A stretch of DNA of 64,000 nucleotides from Deltaproteobacteria bacterium HGW-Deltaproteobacteria-13 (GTDB lineage: Bacteria; Desulfobacterota; Syntrophia; Syntrophales; Smithellaceae): NCBI GenBank assembly GCA_002840555.1, contig PHBJ01000015.1, positions 168,446 through 232,445 of the forward strand. Reading direction: 5' to 3'. A program made the translations under genes and the position numbers. Under the pieces are notes generated by a model that was given only the letters and a program-made list of their open reading frames with translations, had not been told where the DNA came from and made no database searches. Of the stretch, positions 43,790 through 52,927 are shown piece after piece. The first letter of the stretch is position 1, and every line of letters starts with the position of its first letter.

Positions 43790-44873
43790 GATTAATAATA
43801 TCGGCAATAAGCCGTATCTCGTCCTGGCTCAATTCCGGAAACATCGGCAGAGAAAGGACTTCCTGTGCGCATTTTTCGCATACAGGCAGTTTTTCTGAAG
43901 CATTATATAATTTCACAAAAACATCCTGCCGGTGCAGCGGCACGGGATAATAAACAGCCGAAGAGATATCTTCCTTTTGAAGAGCTTCAGCCAGAATATC
44001 GCGATTCTTCGCACGAATGGTAAATTGATGATAAACATGCTCACAGCCGGGTGCAGCGGCAGGCAAAATTATTTCCTTAGGATTGATGGCTGCGCAATAA
44101 GCGGCCGCATTTTGACGGCGCGCTGCGTTAAACTGATCTATTTTTTTAAGTTTAACGCGAATAATAGCGGCCTGAATTTCATCAAGGCGGCTGTTATAAC
44201 CGATTTCCTGATGGTAATAACGCTTCGAACTGCCGTGGTTGCGCAGCATTTTTACCTGTTTGGCTATGGTTTCACTCTTCGTGATGACCATGCCGCCGTC
44301 GCCGTAACCGGCCAGATTCTTACTGGGGAAGAAACTAAAGCAGCCGACATCGCCGATCGCGCCGACTTTCTTGTCCTGATATTTGGCCCCGAAGGCCTGC
44401 GCGCAATCCTCAATCACTTTGAGGTTGTACTTTCGCGCTATTTCCATAATGGGCGCCATATCCGCAGGATGGCCGAATAAATGCACCGGAATAATCGCCT
44501 TGGTTTTCGCGGTTATTTTATCGGCAATCCGGCTGTAATCCAGGTTATACGTATCGGGACAAATATCCACAAAAACCGGTTTGGCTTTTAACAGAGCGAT
44601 GACTTCCGCCGTGGCAATAAACGTAAAAGGAGTCGTAATGACTTCGTCGCCGGCCTCAATACCGCAAGCCCGCAAGGCCAGAAGCAAAGCATCCGTGCCG
44701 TTGGCAACGCCGATCGCATAAGGCAGGCCATGATAGGCGGCAACTTCTTCTTCCAAAGCACTGACATTAGGCCCGAGAATAAAACGTGTTTGTTCTAAAA
44801 CGTCGCTGACCGCGGCGTCAATTTCTGTTTTGAGATTGTGGTACTGTCTTTTCAGATCAACCATCGGAATCAT
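43779..44873 (-). CDS. gnnB: DegT/DnrJ/EryC1 aminotransferase, probable GnnB
   Basis: A 364-residue PLP-dependent sugar aminotransferase with the lysine motif FSFFPSKNLAGYGDGGMVIT near residues 175-195, preceded by ANGTDALLLALRACGIEAGD near 57-76 and FLA-like VFVDICPDTYNLD. Many such enzymes act on 3-keto sugars. Because it stands between lpxA/gnnA and lpxB, it most likely converts UDP-3-keto-GlcNAc to UDP-GlcNAc3N, as GnnB does in Acidithiobacillus and Leptospira. It overlaps gnnA by 4 bases and lpxB by 11. An alternative sugar for O-antigen is possible but less consistent with the position. Confidence 0.85.
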   Translation of the reverse strand: MIPMVDLKRQYHNLKTEIDAAVSDVLEQTRFILGPNVSALEEEVAAYHGLPYAIGVANGTDALLLALRACGIEAGDEVITTPFTFIATAEVIALLKAKPVFVDICPDTYNLDYSRIADKITAKTKAIIPVHLFGHPADMAPIMEIARKYNLKVIEDCAQAFGAKYQDKKVGAIGDVGCFSFFPSKNLAGYGDGGMVITKSETIAKQVKMLRNHGSSKRYYHQEIGYNSRLDEIQAAIIRVKLKKIDQFNAARRQNAAAYCAAINPKEIILPAAAPGCEHVYHQFTIRAKNRDILAEALQKEDISSAVYYPVPLHRQDVFVKLYNASEKLPVCEKCAQEVLSLPMFPELSQDEIRLIADIINHVS

Positions 44874-45823
44874 TTCAACATATCCTCAGCAACTTTCATT
44901 TTTTTTATTATATCAATGGCCAGCTCCAGAGATTTGCGCGCGTCCTCACCGGAAATAAGCGGTTTAGAACGGTTGATTACAGAATTTACAAAGGAACGAA
45001 TTTCTTCTTCCAGAGGATCATGGCTGCCCACTTCGATATTATTTTGCAGTATTTGCATTTGACCAGCCTCATTGATTCCTTTGTTCAGAGATAAAATTTC
45101 ACGTTTCTGGCAATCCACGGAGTGATATCCTTCCACTCCGAAGAAACGGATCTTTTGCATGGTCTTGGCGCTGATACGGCTGGCTGTAATGTTGGCGATA
45201 CAGCCCGAATCAAAAGAAATCCTCACATTGGAAATATCGATTTTATCGGAAAGAATGGGAACGCCGACAGCCTCGACGCTGGCAATCGGAGAATTTACAA
45301 ATTTCAAAATAATGTCCAGATCGTGAATCATCAAATCCAGAATGACATCAACATCGGTGCCGCGTTCGAAAAACGGATGCAGCCGGTGTGCTTCAATAAA
45401 CACGGGTCTCGTAATCACTTTTTCCAAAGCCATGATCACGGGGTTGAATCTTTCAACAAAACCGACTTGCAGAATCAAATTATTTTTCTTTGCCAGTCCG
45501 ATTAATTCATCCGCTTCTTCCAAAGTCGCGCAGATGGGTTTTTCTATTAAAACATCCACGCCGGCTGCCAGAAAATCCCTGGCGACCTTACAGTGCTCTC
45601 CCGTAGGCACGGCAACACTTACGGCGTCAACCTTGCCCAGCATGTCCCGATGATCAGAGAAGGCCTTGCATTGATAAATACCGGCCGCTTTTTGCGCCCT
45701 TTCCAGAAGGGGATCGGCTACGGCAACAATTTCACAATGTTCCAGTTTCTGGTATTTTTGCAGATGATAATTCCCCAGATGCCCGATGCCGACAACGCCT
45801 ATATGAAACTTCTTCTTTTTCAT
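44870..45823 (-). CDS. gnnA: Gfo/Idh/MocA-family oxidoreductase, probable GnnA
   Basis: The 317-residue protein has a Rossmann start (IGVVGIGHLGNYHLQKY near 7-23), the EKPICATLEEAD motif near 94-105 with the family Lys, and the LDLMIHDLDIILKF motif near 165-178. It is the size and layout of GnnA, which oxidises the 3-OH of UDP-GlcNAc so that GnnB can aminate it. Placement between lpxA (10 bases) and gnnB (4-base overlap) is the same order as in Acidithiobacillus. The call rests on context as much as on sequence. Confidence 0.85.
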   Translation of the reverse strand: MKKKKFHIGVVGIGHLGNYHLQKYQKLEHCEIVAVADPLLERAQKAAGIYQCKAFSDHRDMLGKVDAVSVAVPTGEHCKVARDFLAAGVDVLIEKPICATLEEADELIGLAKKNNLILQVGFVERFNPVIMALEKVITRPVFIEAHRLHPFFERGTDVDVILDLMIHDLDIILKFVNSPIASVEAVGVPILSDKIDISNVRISFDSGCIANITASRISAKTMQKIRFFGVEGYHSVDCQKREILSLNKGINEAGQMQILQNNIEVGSHDPLEEEIRSFVNSVINRSKPLISGEDARKSLELAIDIIKKMKVAEDMLK

Positions 45824-45833
45824 GATGAATTTC

Positions 45834-46607
45834 TTAACGGCAAACGCCTCGTTCCGATTCTTTAATAAATTTTACAAAATGATTTACTTCCGGTAAATCC
45901 TCCACTTCAGCTTCCACTTTTTTTATAGCGTCTTCCAGGAGCAGCTTGGAACGGAAGATGATGCGATAGGCGTCGCTGATCGCTTTAATGGTTTTTTCGG
46001 AAAAATTCCTTCTTTTCAGGCCGATCAGATTCAAACCGAAAAGTTTGGCATGGTTCCCCTGCGCAATAACATACGGAGGAATGTCTTTAACAACGGCGGA
46101 CGCGCCGCCAATCATGCAGTGTTCACCAATGCGGCAGAATTGATGAATGCCTGTCAAACCGCTGATGATGGCATAATCTTCGATGCAAATGTGTCCGGCT
46201 AAAGTTGCCGCATTGGACATGATAATGTTATTCCCCAGCTTACAGTTATGGGCAACATGGGTATAAGCCATCAGCAGGTTGTGATCACCGATGATGGTCA
46301 CTCCGATATCGGCCGTGGTGGAACGATGAATGGTCACAAATTCCCTGATCGTATTGAAGTTGCCGATAACCACTCTTGTCTTTTCTCCTCCGAATTTCAA
46401 ATCCTGCGGTGGAGCGCCGATAGAACAAAACTGAAATATACGGTTGCCTTCGCCGATATGCGTGTAATCATCGATGACGGTGTGCGGCCCGATGACGGTG
46501 TTTTTACCGATCTTGACGTCGTTGCCGATGATGCTGTAGGGGCCGATTTCCACGCCTTCTTCTAAACAGGCGTCGGGCGAGATAATTGCTGTGGGATGAA
46601 TTTTCAT
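45834..46607 (-). CDS. lpxA: UDP-N-acetylglucosamine (or GlcNAc3N) acyltransferase LpxA
   Basis: The 257-residue left-handed beta-helix protein has hexapeptide repeats from residue 8 onward and the active-site region [18 protein letters not shown], with both conserved histidines. The [18 protein letters not shown] segment and [21 protein letters not shown] are also present. It transfers the first 3-hydroxyacyl chain in lipid A synthesis. With gnnA/gnnB adjacent, the 3-amino sugar is the likely acceptor, giving an amide. No fabZ gene lies between lpxD and lpxA, unlike in many proteobacteria. Confidence 0.95.
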   Translation of the reverse strand: MKIHPTAIISPDACLEEGVEIGPYSIIGNDVKIGKNTVIGPHTVIDDYTHIGEGNRIFQFCSIGAPPQDLKFGGEKTRVVIGNFNTIREFVTIHRSTTADIGVTIIGDHNLLMAYTHVAHNCKLGNNIIMSNAATLAGHICIEDYAIISGLTGIHQFCRIGEHCMIGGASAVVKDIPPYVIAQGNHAKLFGLNLIGLKRRNFSEKTIKAISDAYRIIFRSKLLLEDAIKKVEAEVEDLPEVNHFVKFIKESERGVCR

Positions 46608-46630
46608 TTATCTAACCTTAATTTAAATAT

Positions 46631-47659
46631 TTATTTTTTCTGGAGCTCGTCCATTTTTCTTACAAGTTGATTCAACGTGGCTCTCATCTCGGGAAGTTTT
46701 GACCGGCAAGCCTCGACTTGCAGCGCTTTTTTAAGGGGCATTTGCGGCGCGCCGCCGACCATTTCGCCGGCAGGAATGTCTTTATGAATTTTCGAACCGG
46801 CCGCTATCATCACATGATCGCCGATATTAATGTGCCCGACCATGCCTGTCTGTCCGCCAACCATGACGCCCCTGCCCAGTTTAGTGCTTCCGGAAATGCC
46901 AACCTGCGCGGCGATGGCTGAGTTTTCACCAATAACAACATTATGGGCAATCTGGACAAGATTATCAATTTTAACATTGCGCTGAATCCATGTTCTCCCC
47001 AGAGCGGCGCGATCAACCGTTGTATTGGCGCCGATTTCCACATCATCATCAATTTGCACAAAACCAACTTGCGGAACTTTAGTATTGTTCCTGCCCGGAG
47101 ACGCAAAACCAAATCCATCACCGCCGATCACCACTCCGGAATGCAAAATGACACGGTTGCCAATCAAACAAGAGTGATAAACGGTAACATTGGCGTATAG
47201 TATTGAATTTTCACCAACAGAAGAATTCCTGCCTATAAAAACACCCGGGTAAATAACAGTTCCTTTACCGATTTTTGCTCCCTGCCCGATAAAAGCCCGG
47301 GGAAATATTGTCGCCTCGGGAGATACGATAGCGCCATCCTCAATGCAGGCCTCAGGACTTACGCCGCTGCGTCCATGCTCCAACGGATAAAAAAGCGCCA
47401 ATAATTTACCCAAAGCGGCGTAAGGATCAGGCACAATAATCAAACTCCTGCCTTCGCCTTCTGCAGCCGTCTCTGGAGAAACAAGAACAGCCGATGCTTT
47501 TGCCGACTTCAGTTTCTTCAGATACTTCTTGTTGGCAATAAAAGTGATATCACCTTCATGGGCTTCTTCAATGGACCGGACACCGCTGATGATTGTATCA
47601 TCCGCTCCGTTGACCGTACCGCCAAGAAACAAGGCTATCTCCGCAATCGTCATTTTCAT
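46631..47659 (-). CDS. lpxD: UDP-3-O-(3-hydroxyacyl)glucosamine N-acyltransferase LpxD
   Basis: The 342-residue protein has the N-terminal uridine-binding domain (about 1-95), a hexapeptide beta-helix (about 100-300) with the catalytic-type DNLVQIAHNVVIGENSAIAAQ region near 230-250, and a C-terminal helix rich in charged residues. It adds the 2-N acyl chain. It sits 23 bases before lpxA and 18 after the ompH gene, the classic bamA-ompH-lpxD-lpxA order. Confidence 0.95.
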   Translation of the reverse strand: MKMTIAEIALFLGGTVNGADDTIISGVRSIEEAHEGDITFIANKKYLKKLKSAKASAVLVSPETAAEGEGRSLIIVPDPYAALGKLLALFYPLEHGRSGVSPEACIEDGAIVSPEATIFPRAFIGQGAKIGKGTVIYPGVFIGRNSSVGENSILYANVTVYHSCLIGNRVILHSGVVIGGDGFGFASPGRNNTKVPQVGFVQIDDDVEIGANTTVDRAALGRTWIQRNVKIDNLVQIAHNVVIGENSAIAAQVGISGSTKLGRGVMVGGQTGMVGHINIGDHVMIAAGSKIHKDIPAGEMVGGAPQMPLKKALQVEACRSKLPEMRATLNQLVRKMDELQKK

Positions 47660-47677
47660 TGAGAGAAGATTATCCTG

Positions 47678-48196
47678 TTACTTCGTTTTATTGAACTCGT
47701 CGATAACCTTCTTGCTGAAGTCATTTTCTTTCGCATAGTAAGGTATCGGCATGGTTGCCACATCAATAACCAGAGTATATTTTTCTTTTTCAGCGATCGA
47801 GCGGACAATTTTAATGATACCGGGCATCAGTTTCTGAGTCATCTCCTGATCGCGTTTTTTAAGCTCTTCGTTTGTATCGTTAACCAGTAATTGATAATCC
47901 CGTAATTTCTTTTGATATGCGGCTTCCTTCTCACTTCTTGAGCTTTGCGTCATGATCGAACTTTGTTTTTCCAGATCATCCTTGATTTTCTTTAATTCTG
48001 CTTCTGAAGCTTTAATTTCCTTTGTTTCTTTTTCATAAAACTTTTTAAAATCATCCGCAGCCTTTTTACCGGCAACGGAGGTCTGCATTATTTCCTGTAA
48101 ATTGATAAAACCTATTTTATCCACAGCCAAAGAACTGGTGCTCCAGACAAAAACCAATAAGGTAATTAATGACATCAGATAAATACTTCTTTTCAT
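47678..48196 (-). CDS. OmpH/Skp family periplasmic chaperone
   Basis: A 172-residue protein with a signal peptide (about 1-24), a start VDKIGFINLQEIMQTSVAGKK typical of OmpH/Skp and a long coiled-coil arm (about 50-125, rich in Lys/Glu/Gln). The C-terminal part returns to a beta structure (YTLVIDVATMPIPYYA). It keeps unfolded outer-membrane proteins soluble on the way to BamA. It is placed between bamA (59 bases) and lpxD (18 bases). Confidence 0.9.
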   Translation of the reverse strand: MKRSIYLMSLITLLVFVWSTSSLAVDKIGFINLQEIMQTSVAGKKAADDFKKFYEKETKEIKASEAELKKIKDDLEKQSSIMTQSSRSEKEAAYQKKLRDYQLLVNDTNEELKKRDQEMTQKLMPGIIKIVRSIAEKEKYTLVIDVATMPIPYYAKENDFSKKVIDEFNKTK

Positions 48197-48255
48197 ATAT
48201 AATCTCCTCTCCTAATTATTTGTGGTTTATATTTTTTGTTCAGCCTGTTTCCTGT

Positions 48256-50901
48256 TTACATGGGCATGCCGATGGTAAATTCCCAGCGGCCGGAGGAATC
48301 GTCGTTTAATCCTCTACGATCTATGATGTGGCCATATTCAAGCCTTAACGGGCCAATCGGTGAATACCAGCGAAGGCCTAATCCCACGGACTGCCGTAAA
48401 TCATCAAGATAATAATTGTCATTCCAGGTGTTACCGGCATCATAAAAAGCAACGACCTTCATACCTGAATCTCTAACAAAAGGGAATACCAGTTCAAAGT
48501 TAAAGTTTAACATGCTTGTGCCGCCAATAACGTCACTCGTTCCCGGATTCGTCGGACCGATATAGCGGAATCCCCGCAGAGAATTAATTCCGCCTAAAAC
48601 ATATCTGTTGAAAATAGGAATCTCTACACCCTGATGGCCCTGAATATAACCGATTCTTCCCTTTGCTCCGAAAACGATATCCAACGGAAGAGGGAGATAC
48701 GCATTCAAACTTGCTCCATATTGTGTATAATTGGCATCGCCTTGCAGCGGTCCTCCCGCATGGGTGACGGAGACACTGGCCCTTGTTCCTTTGGACGGGA
48801 AGATATAATCATTCGTCGTGTCGCGCATTAAAGATAAGGTCACGGCGCTGGTTATGGTCTGACCTTCCTGGTCTATGATTTGAAGAGGGGCTAAAGATGA
48901 AACATCCTGAATGTCATCGGCGGTCAGTTTATAACCTACGTAACCCACAAGCTTTTCCCAGATAGGGTAGCCTAAAGTAAGTCCTACGCCGCGTGAATCC
49001 AGAGTGTAGGAGTCATATTCCTTTTTGTATTTCCAGATGTCCGCTTTACACCAAAGCGGCAAATCAAAAAGCCACGGTTCCGTGAAAGACAAGTCATAAT
49101 TATTGGTCGTGGAACCTAAAGATGCTTTTAAGCTTAAAATCTGGCCGTAGCCCAGAAAATTTTGCTGGGTAATCTGCGCCATAACAACGGCCTGATCAGC
49201 GGCGCTGTAACCGGCGCCCACCATAAACATACCCGTGCTTTTTTCCTTAACCCGAATATTGACGTCCATCTTGCCTTTATCGGGTCCCTTTTCCGTCTGA
49301 AAATCTACTTCTTCAAAGTATCGCAGCCGGTTTAAATTATTATAACTTTTTTTCAAATTGCTGCTGGAATAAAGATCGCCTTCAACGACTTCCAACTGAC
49401 GCCGGATCACTTTGTCACGCGTAATGTTATTGCCGGAAATATTAATATGCTGAATATAGACCGGTTCGCCTTTGGTGATATGATAATCCACATCAACCAG
49501 CTGCTCATTTTCTCTGGTATTGATTCTGGGATTAACATCCGCATTGGCATACCCTTCATCATTGCTGGATTGAGTCAGGAAATCCAGGTCTTTCATAATG
49601 GCTTCGCGGCTATAATTATCGCCTTTTTTTGTTTTCAGAGACGGCAGCAACTCCGTTTTGGGGATCTTCAATAAATCGCCGGAAATGTCAACTTTATCGA
49701 CTTTAAATCTTTTCCCTTCCTTGATTTTAATTTTTATGTACATTCCCTTTTTATCGGTAGTGATTTCCGGCTCGCCGATTTGAGCATTAATAAAACCATT
49801 ATTAAAATAATAAGCCGTTATTTTCCCAATGTCCTGTTTTAGCTGATCACGCTTGAGTAAACCCGAATCGGTGAGGAGGTGAAAAATACTGTACTCGGAA
49901 GTACTCATCATATTTCTCAGTTCTTTGGAGCTGAAGGCTTCGTTGCCTTCGAAGGTAATGGACTTAATGAAGAGTTTATCATTTTCTTTGATATCTAAAA
50001 TGACCCGGAAATCTTTTTCTCCGTCCCGCTCGACCCTATCTTTTATTTCGGCATTGTAATAACCTTTATTGTCATAAAGCGTTTTAATTTTTTCTATATC
50101 GGTTTTTATTTGCTCCTGATTCAGATTTTGCCTGGTCTTCGTTGTCATCACTTCCTGGATATCATCTTTACTCAAGGCTTTATTGCCGTTAAAACGAATT
50201 TCGGAAATAAGTCCCTTTTCCTGCACGACGAAGGTGATAATTTTCCCTTCCGGCGCGGACGTTTCCTCTGCCGCGACGTCCAGAAAGAAACCCATTTTAA
50301 AAATGGTTTTAATATCAGCGTTGACATCCGCCTCGGAAAAATTATCGCCCACCTTGCTTTTGATCTTCGCGGTGATGGTTGAAGAATTTATTTTGCGGTT
50401 TCCCTTGATTTCAATTTTAGCTATTTTTTGAATCACTCCGACGCGAACAAGAATTTCCGTCTTTAATTGCGCAACGATGGCGTCAAGATTCACCAGACCT
50501 TTTCCCTGAGCGGAAGCCGTGGATAAAACATTCTCCGCACTGACATCGATGATTCTGGCATCAATACTTATGGCTTCCCCTAATTGAGTCAGGCTGCCTG
50601 TAATAACGAAATCGGCCCCCATGGATTTTCCGTTACTAATCGCCTTTTTTTCATCCATTTTGACATAGTTTTTAAGAAGGTTGTCCGCCGGGATGATTTG
50701 AACGGATTTCTCTTTTTGAAATTCCTCCGACAAATTTTTATATAAAGATTCCCGGATCGCCGATTTATCGTAATTACTGTAAATTTCAAAAGGCATGATC
50801 ACTATTTTTTTTGATTCCATACAACGCGCCTGCGGAACAAAAAGAATCATGAAAAATAGAAAGATTAAAAATGTCTGCTGCATTATTTTATTTATATTCA
50901 T
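48256..50901 (-). CDS. bamA: Outer membrane protein assembly factor BamA (with N-terminal extension)
   Basis: From the ATG at 50901 the product has about 881 residues; ATGs at 50925 and 50913 are alternatives. After a signal peptide there is an unusual domain (about 30-155, KKIVIMPFEIYSNYDKS then GADFVITGSLTQLGEAISI) that looks like a TolB-N/FlgO-like nucleotide-sensor-type fold. Five POTRA domains (about 160-510) and the Omp85 16-strand barrel (about 550-880) follow, including DFQTEKGPDKGK and GGTSMLNFNFELVFP. BamA folds and inserts outer-membrane proteins. It ends WEFTIGMPM rather than in an aromatic. It overlaps lolD by 14 bases. Confidence 0.93.
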   Translation of the reverse strand: MNINKIMQQTFLIFLFFMILFVPQARCMESKKIVIMPFEIYSNYDKSAIRESLYKNLSEEFQKEKSVQIIPADNLLKNYVKMDEKKAISNGKSMGADFVITGSLTQLGEAISIDARIIDVSAENVLSTASAQGKGLVNLDAIVAQLKTEILVRVGVIQKIAKIEIKGNRKINSSTITAKIKSKVGDNFSEADVNADIKTIFKMGFFLDVAAEETSAPEGKIITFVVQEKGLISEIRFNGNKALSKDDIQEVMTTKTRQNLNQEQIKTDIEKIKTLYDNKGYYNAEIKDRVERDGEKDFRVILDIKENDKLFIKSITFEGNEAFSSKELRNMMSTSEYSIFHLLTDSGLLKRDQLKQDIGKITAYYFNNGFINAQIGEPEITTDKKGMYIKIKIKEGKRFKVDKVDISGDLLKIPKTELLPSLKTKKGDNYSREAIMKDLDFLTQSSNDEGYANADVNPRINTRENEQLVDVDYHITKGEPVYIQHINISGNNITRDKVIRRQLEVVEGDLYSSSNLKKSYNNLNRLRYFEEVDFQTEKGPDKGKMDVNIRVKEKSTGMFMVGAGYSAADQAVVMAQITQQNFLGYGQILSLKASLGSTTNNYDLSFTEPWLFDLPLWCKADIWKYKKEYDSYTLDSRGVGLTLGYPIWEKLVGYVGYKLTADDIQDVSSLAPLQIIDQEGQTITSAVTLSLMRDTTNDYIFPSKGTRASVSVTHAGGPLQGDANYTQYGASLNAYLPLPLDIVFGAKGRIGYIQGHQGVEIPIFNRYVLGGINSLRGFRYIGPTNPGTSDVIGGTSMLNFNFELVFPFVRDSGMKVVAFYDAGNTWNDNYYLDDLRQSVGLGLRWYSPIGPLRLEYGHIIDRRGLNDDSSGRWEFTIGMPM

Positions 50902-51559
50902 AAGTTTTCCCATCGCGAAGAACAATTCTGTCGGACATTCTTTCCGCCAGCAATTTGTTATGAGTTACGGTAACAAGAGTGATACCCTTTGCCGCATTTA
51001 AATTAACCAGTATGTCTTCTATCTTTTTTCCTGTTTCCGTGTCAAGATTTCCCGTCGGTTCATCAACCAGCAAGATTCCCGGCTCCATAATCAAAGCCCG
51101 GGCAATAGCCACCCGCTGTTGTTCACCCCCTGACAGCTCTCCAGGTTTGTGCTTGAGTCTATGCTCTAATCCAACTTCCGTGAGCAATTTGCAAGCTTTT
51201 TCTCCCGCTTGTTTCCGGGGTATTCCTCCTATTAAAGCCGGCATCATGGTGTTTTCCAAAGCATTGAATTCCGGCAGCAAATTATTAAATTGAAAAACAA
51301 AACCTATCGTCGAGTTGCGGAACGAAGCCCTCTTCTTTTCTTTCCATTCAAAAACGTTCATACCGTCAATGAAAAGACCGCCTCCCGTGGGATGATCCAG
51401 CATCCCCATGATATGAATGAGCGTACTTTTGCCGGCCCCGGAAATACCGAGGATTGCCAGGGATTCACCTTTTTTAATTTTCAGGTTCAGCCCGCGTAAA
51501 ACCTCAATTTTATTTCCATTTTTTAAAAACGTTTTTGACAAATTTTCCAGGACAATCAT
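50888..51559 (-). CDS. lolD: Lipoprotein-releasing ABC transporter ATP-binding protein LolD
   Basis: The 223-residue ATPase has Walker A LGISGAGKSTLIHIMG near 35-50, signature LSGGEQQRVAIARAL near 140-154 and Walker B GILLVDEPTGNLD near 160-172, the MacB/LolD subfamily pattern. With LolC/E it releases lipoproteins from the inner membrane for LolA. It starts 27 bases after the LolC/E gene and overlaps bamA. Confidence 0.95.
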   Translation of the reverse strand: MIVLENLSKTFLKNGNKIEVLRGLNLKIKKGESLAILGISGAGKSTLIHIMGMLDHPTGGGLFIDGMNVFEWKEKKRASFRNSTIGFVFQFNNLLPEFNALENTMMPALIGGIPRKQAGEKACKLLTEVGLEHRLKHKPGELSGGEQQRVAIARALIMEPGILLVDEPTGNLDTETGKKIEDILVNLNAAKGITLVTVTHNKLLAERMSDRIVLRDGKTYEYK

Positions 51560-51586
51560 AAATTCTTACATGCGCCGTCTTAAATT

Positions 51587-52870
51587 TTATTCATATCTTA
51601 AGGCTTCGGCAGGATCTGTCCTGGAAGCCCTGAGAGAGGGATAAATGGTCGATAAAAAGCAAATAAGCAAAGTTCCGATAACAATAATAACAACATCCCC
51701 GTAGTTCACCTTGGAAGGAAGTTCACTTAAATAATAAACATCCCCGGGCAGGATTTTGAAATGAAATATTTTCTCCACAAATACCGACACTTTTTGTAAA
51801 TTTAAAGCGACAGCCAGGCCGGTAACACATCCCAGAGCGGTGCCGATTACGCCGATAATCAGCCCCTGATAAATGAATATCTTCATAATACTTTGCGACG
51901 TCGCTCCCATGGATTTCAGAATAGCGATATCCTTGTTTTTTTCCATGACGATCATAATCAGCGCGCTGATGATGTTAAACGTGGCAACCAGTACAATCAA
52001 ACTCAGAATAATAAACATAACGGTTTTTTCCAGCTTTAAAGCGGAAAATAGATTTTTATTCATCTGCATCCAGTTTTGCGTCCAAAAAGGAAATCCCAAT
52101 TTACTCTGAATTTTTTGGGCAATCACACCCGCCTGGTAAATATCATTCACCTTGATATCAATTCCCGTAACGGTGTCGCCCATTTGTAAAAAATCCTGAC
52201 AGCTGTTCAATGATAAATAGGCCAGCGTCGAATCGTATTCGTAGAATCCGGACTCAAATATGCCGACAACAACAAAGTTTCTCATGCGGGGCACCATTCC
52301 CATCGGAGTGGAAATACTGACCGGTGAAATAATGGTTATTTTATCATAGAGAAAGATCCCCAGATTTCGGGCCATTTCTTTGCCGATAACAATCCCGTCG
52401 GACGGCCCGCCGTCTTTTTTATAATTGAGAGAAATTTCAGGAGGAATTTTGTTGAGATATTCAATGTTGCCCTCTTTGATTTTTCCCAGATTGATGACTT
52501 TAAAAGCGCTTTGAGTATCCAAAGCGCGGATGATCACTCCGGTAACCCCATTGCCGTTGCGGATCATCGCCTGGCTGTAAATAAACGGCGTGGAAGCAAC
52601 AACGCCTTCTATACCGGCAATTTTATCGCGCACACTCTGATAATTTTTCATGGGACCGGTCATATCGGTTGTCAATTCAATATGAGATTTAATTCCCAGA
52701 ATTTTTGTGCGCAAGTCCTCTTCGAATCCGTTCATAACCGCCAAAACAATAATCAGGGCCGCCACCCCCAGGAAAATGCCGAAGATGGAGATAAACGTAA
52801 TGACCGAGACAAATACCTGTTTACGTTTTGCGCTTAAATAACGTCTGCTTATAAAAAGTTCATAGGGCAT
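51587..52870 (-). CDS. Lipoprotein-releasing ABC transporter permease LolC/LolE
   Basis: The 427-residue permease has an N-terminal membrane helix (about 20-45), a large periplasmic domain (about 50-265) and three C-terminal helices (about 275-300, 320-350, 385-410), typical of the FtsX/MacB-like permeases. Start SRRYLSAKRKQVFVSVITFI and end LSTIYPSLRASRTDPAEAL are family hallmarks. Only one permease gene is present, so it probably forms a homodimer in place of LolC plus LolE, as is usual in deltaproteobacteria. Confidence 0.93.
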   Translation of the reverse strand: MPYELFISRRYLSAKRKQVFVSVITFISIFGIFLGVAALIIVLAVMNGFEEDLRTKILGIKSHIELTTDMTGPMKNYQSVRDKIAGIEGVVASTPFIYSQAMIRNGNGVTGVIIRALDTQSAFKVINLGKIKEGNIEYLNKIPPEISLNYKKDGGPSDGIVIGKEMARNLGIFLYDKITIISPVSISTPMGMVPRMRNFVVVGIFESGFYEYDSTLAYLSLNSCQDFLQMGDTVTGIDIKVNDIYQAGVIAQKIQSKLGFPFWTQNWMQMNKNLFSALKLEKTVMFIILSLIVLVATFNIISALIMIVMEKNKDIAILKSMGATSQSIMKIFIYQGLIIGVIGTALGCVTGLAVALNLQKVSVFVEKIFHFKILPGDVYYLSELPSKVNYGDVVIIVIGTLLICFLSTIYPSLRASRTDPAEALRYE

Positions 52871-52927
52871 CAGAATATTACATCCTGTAGTTTAGGCTAA
52901 TCAGTTTTTTTGAAAATATTTTTTATT

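Noticed and set aside
43932..44480. A 182-codon plus-strand frame opposite the gnnB aminotransferase
   Set aside because: It lies wholly within a gene with a clear PLP lysine motif on the other strand and has no ribosome site.
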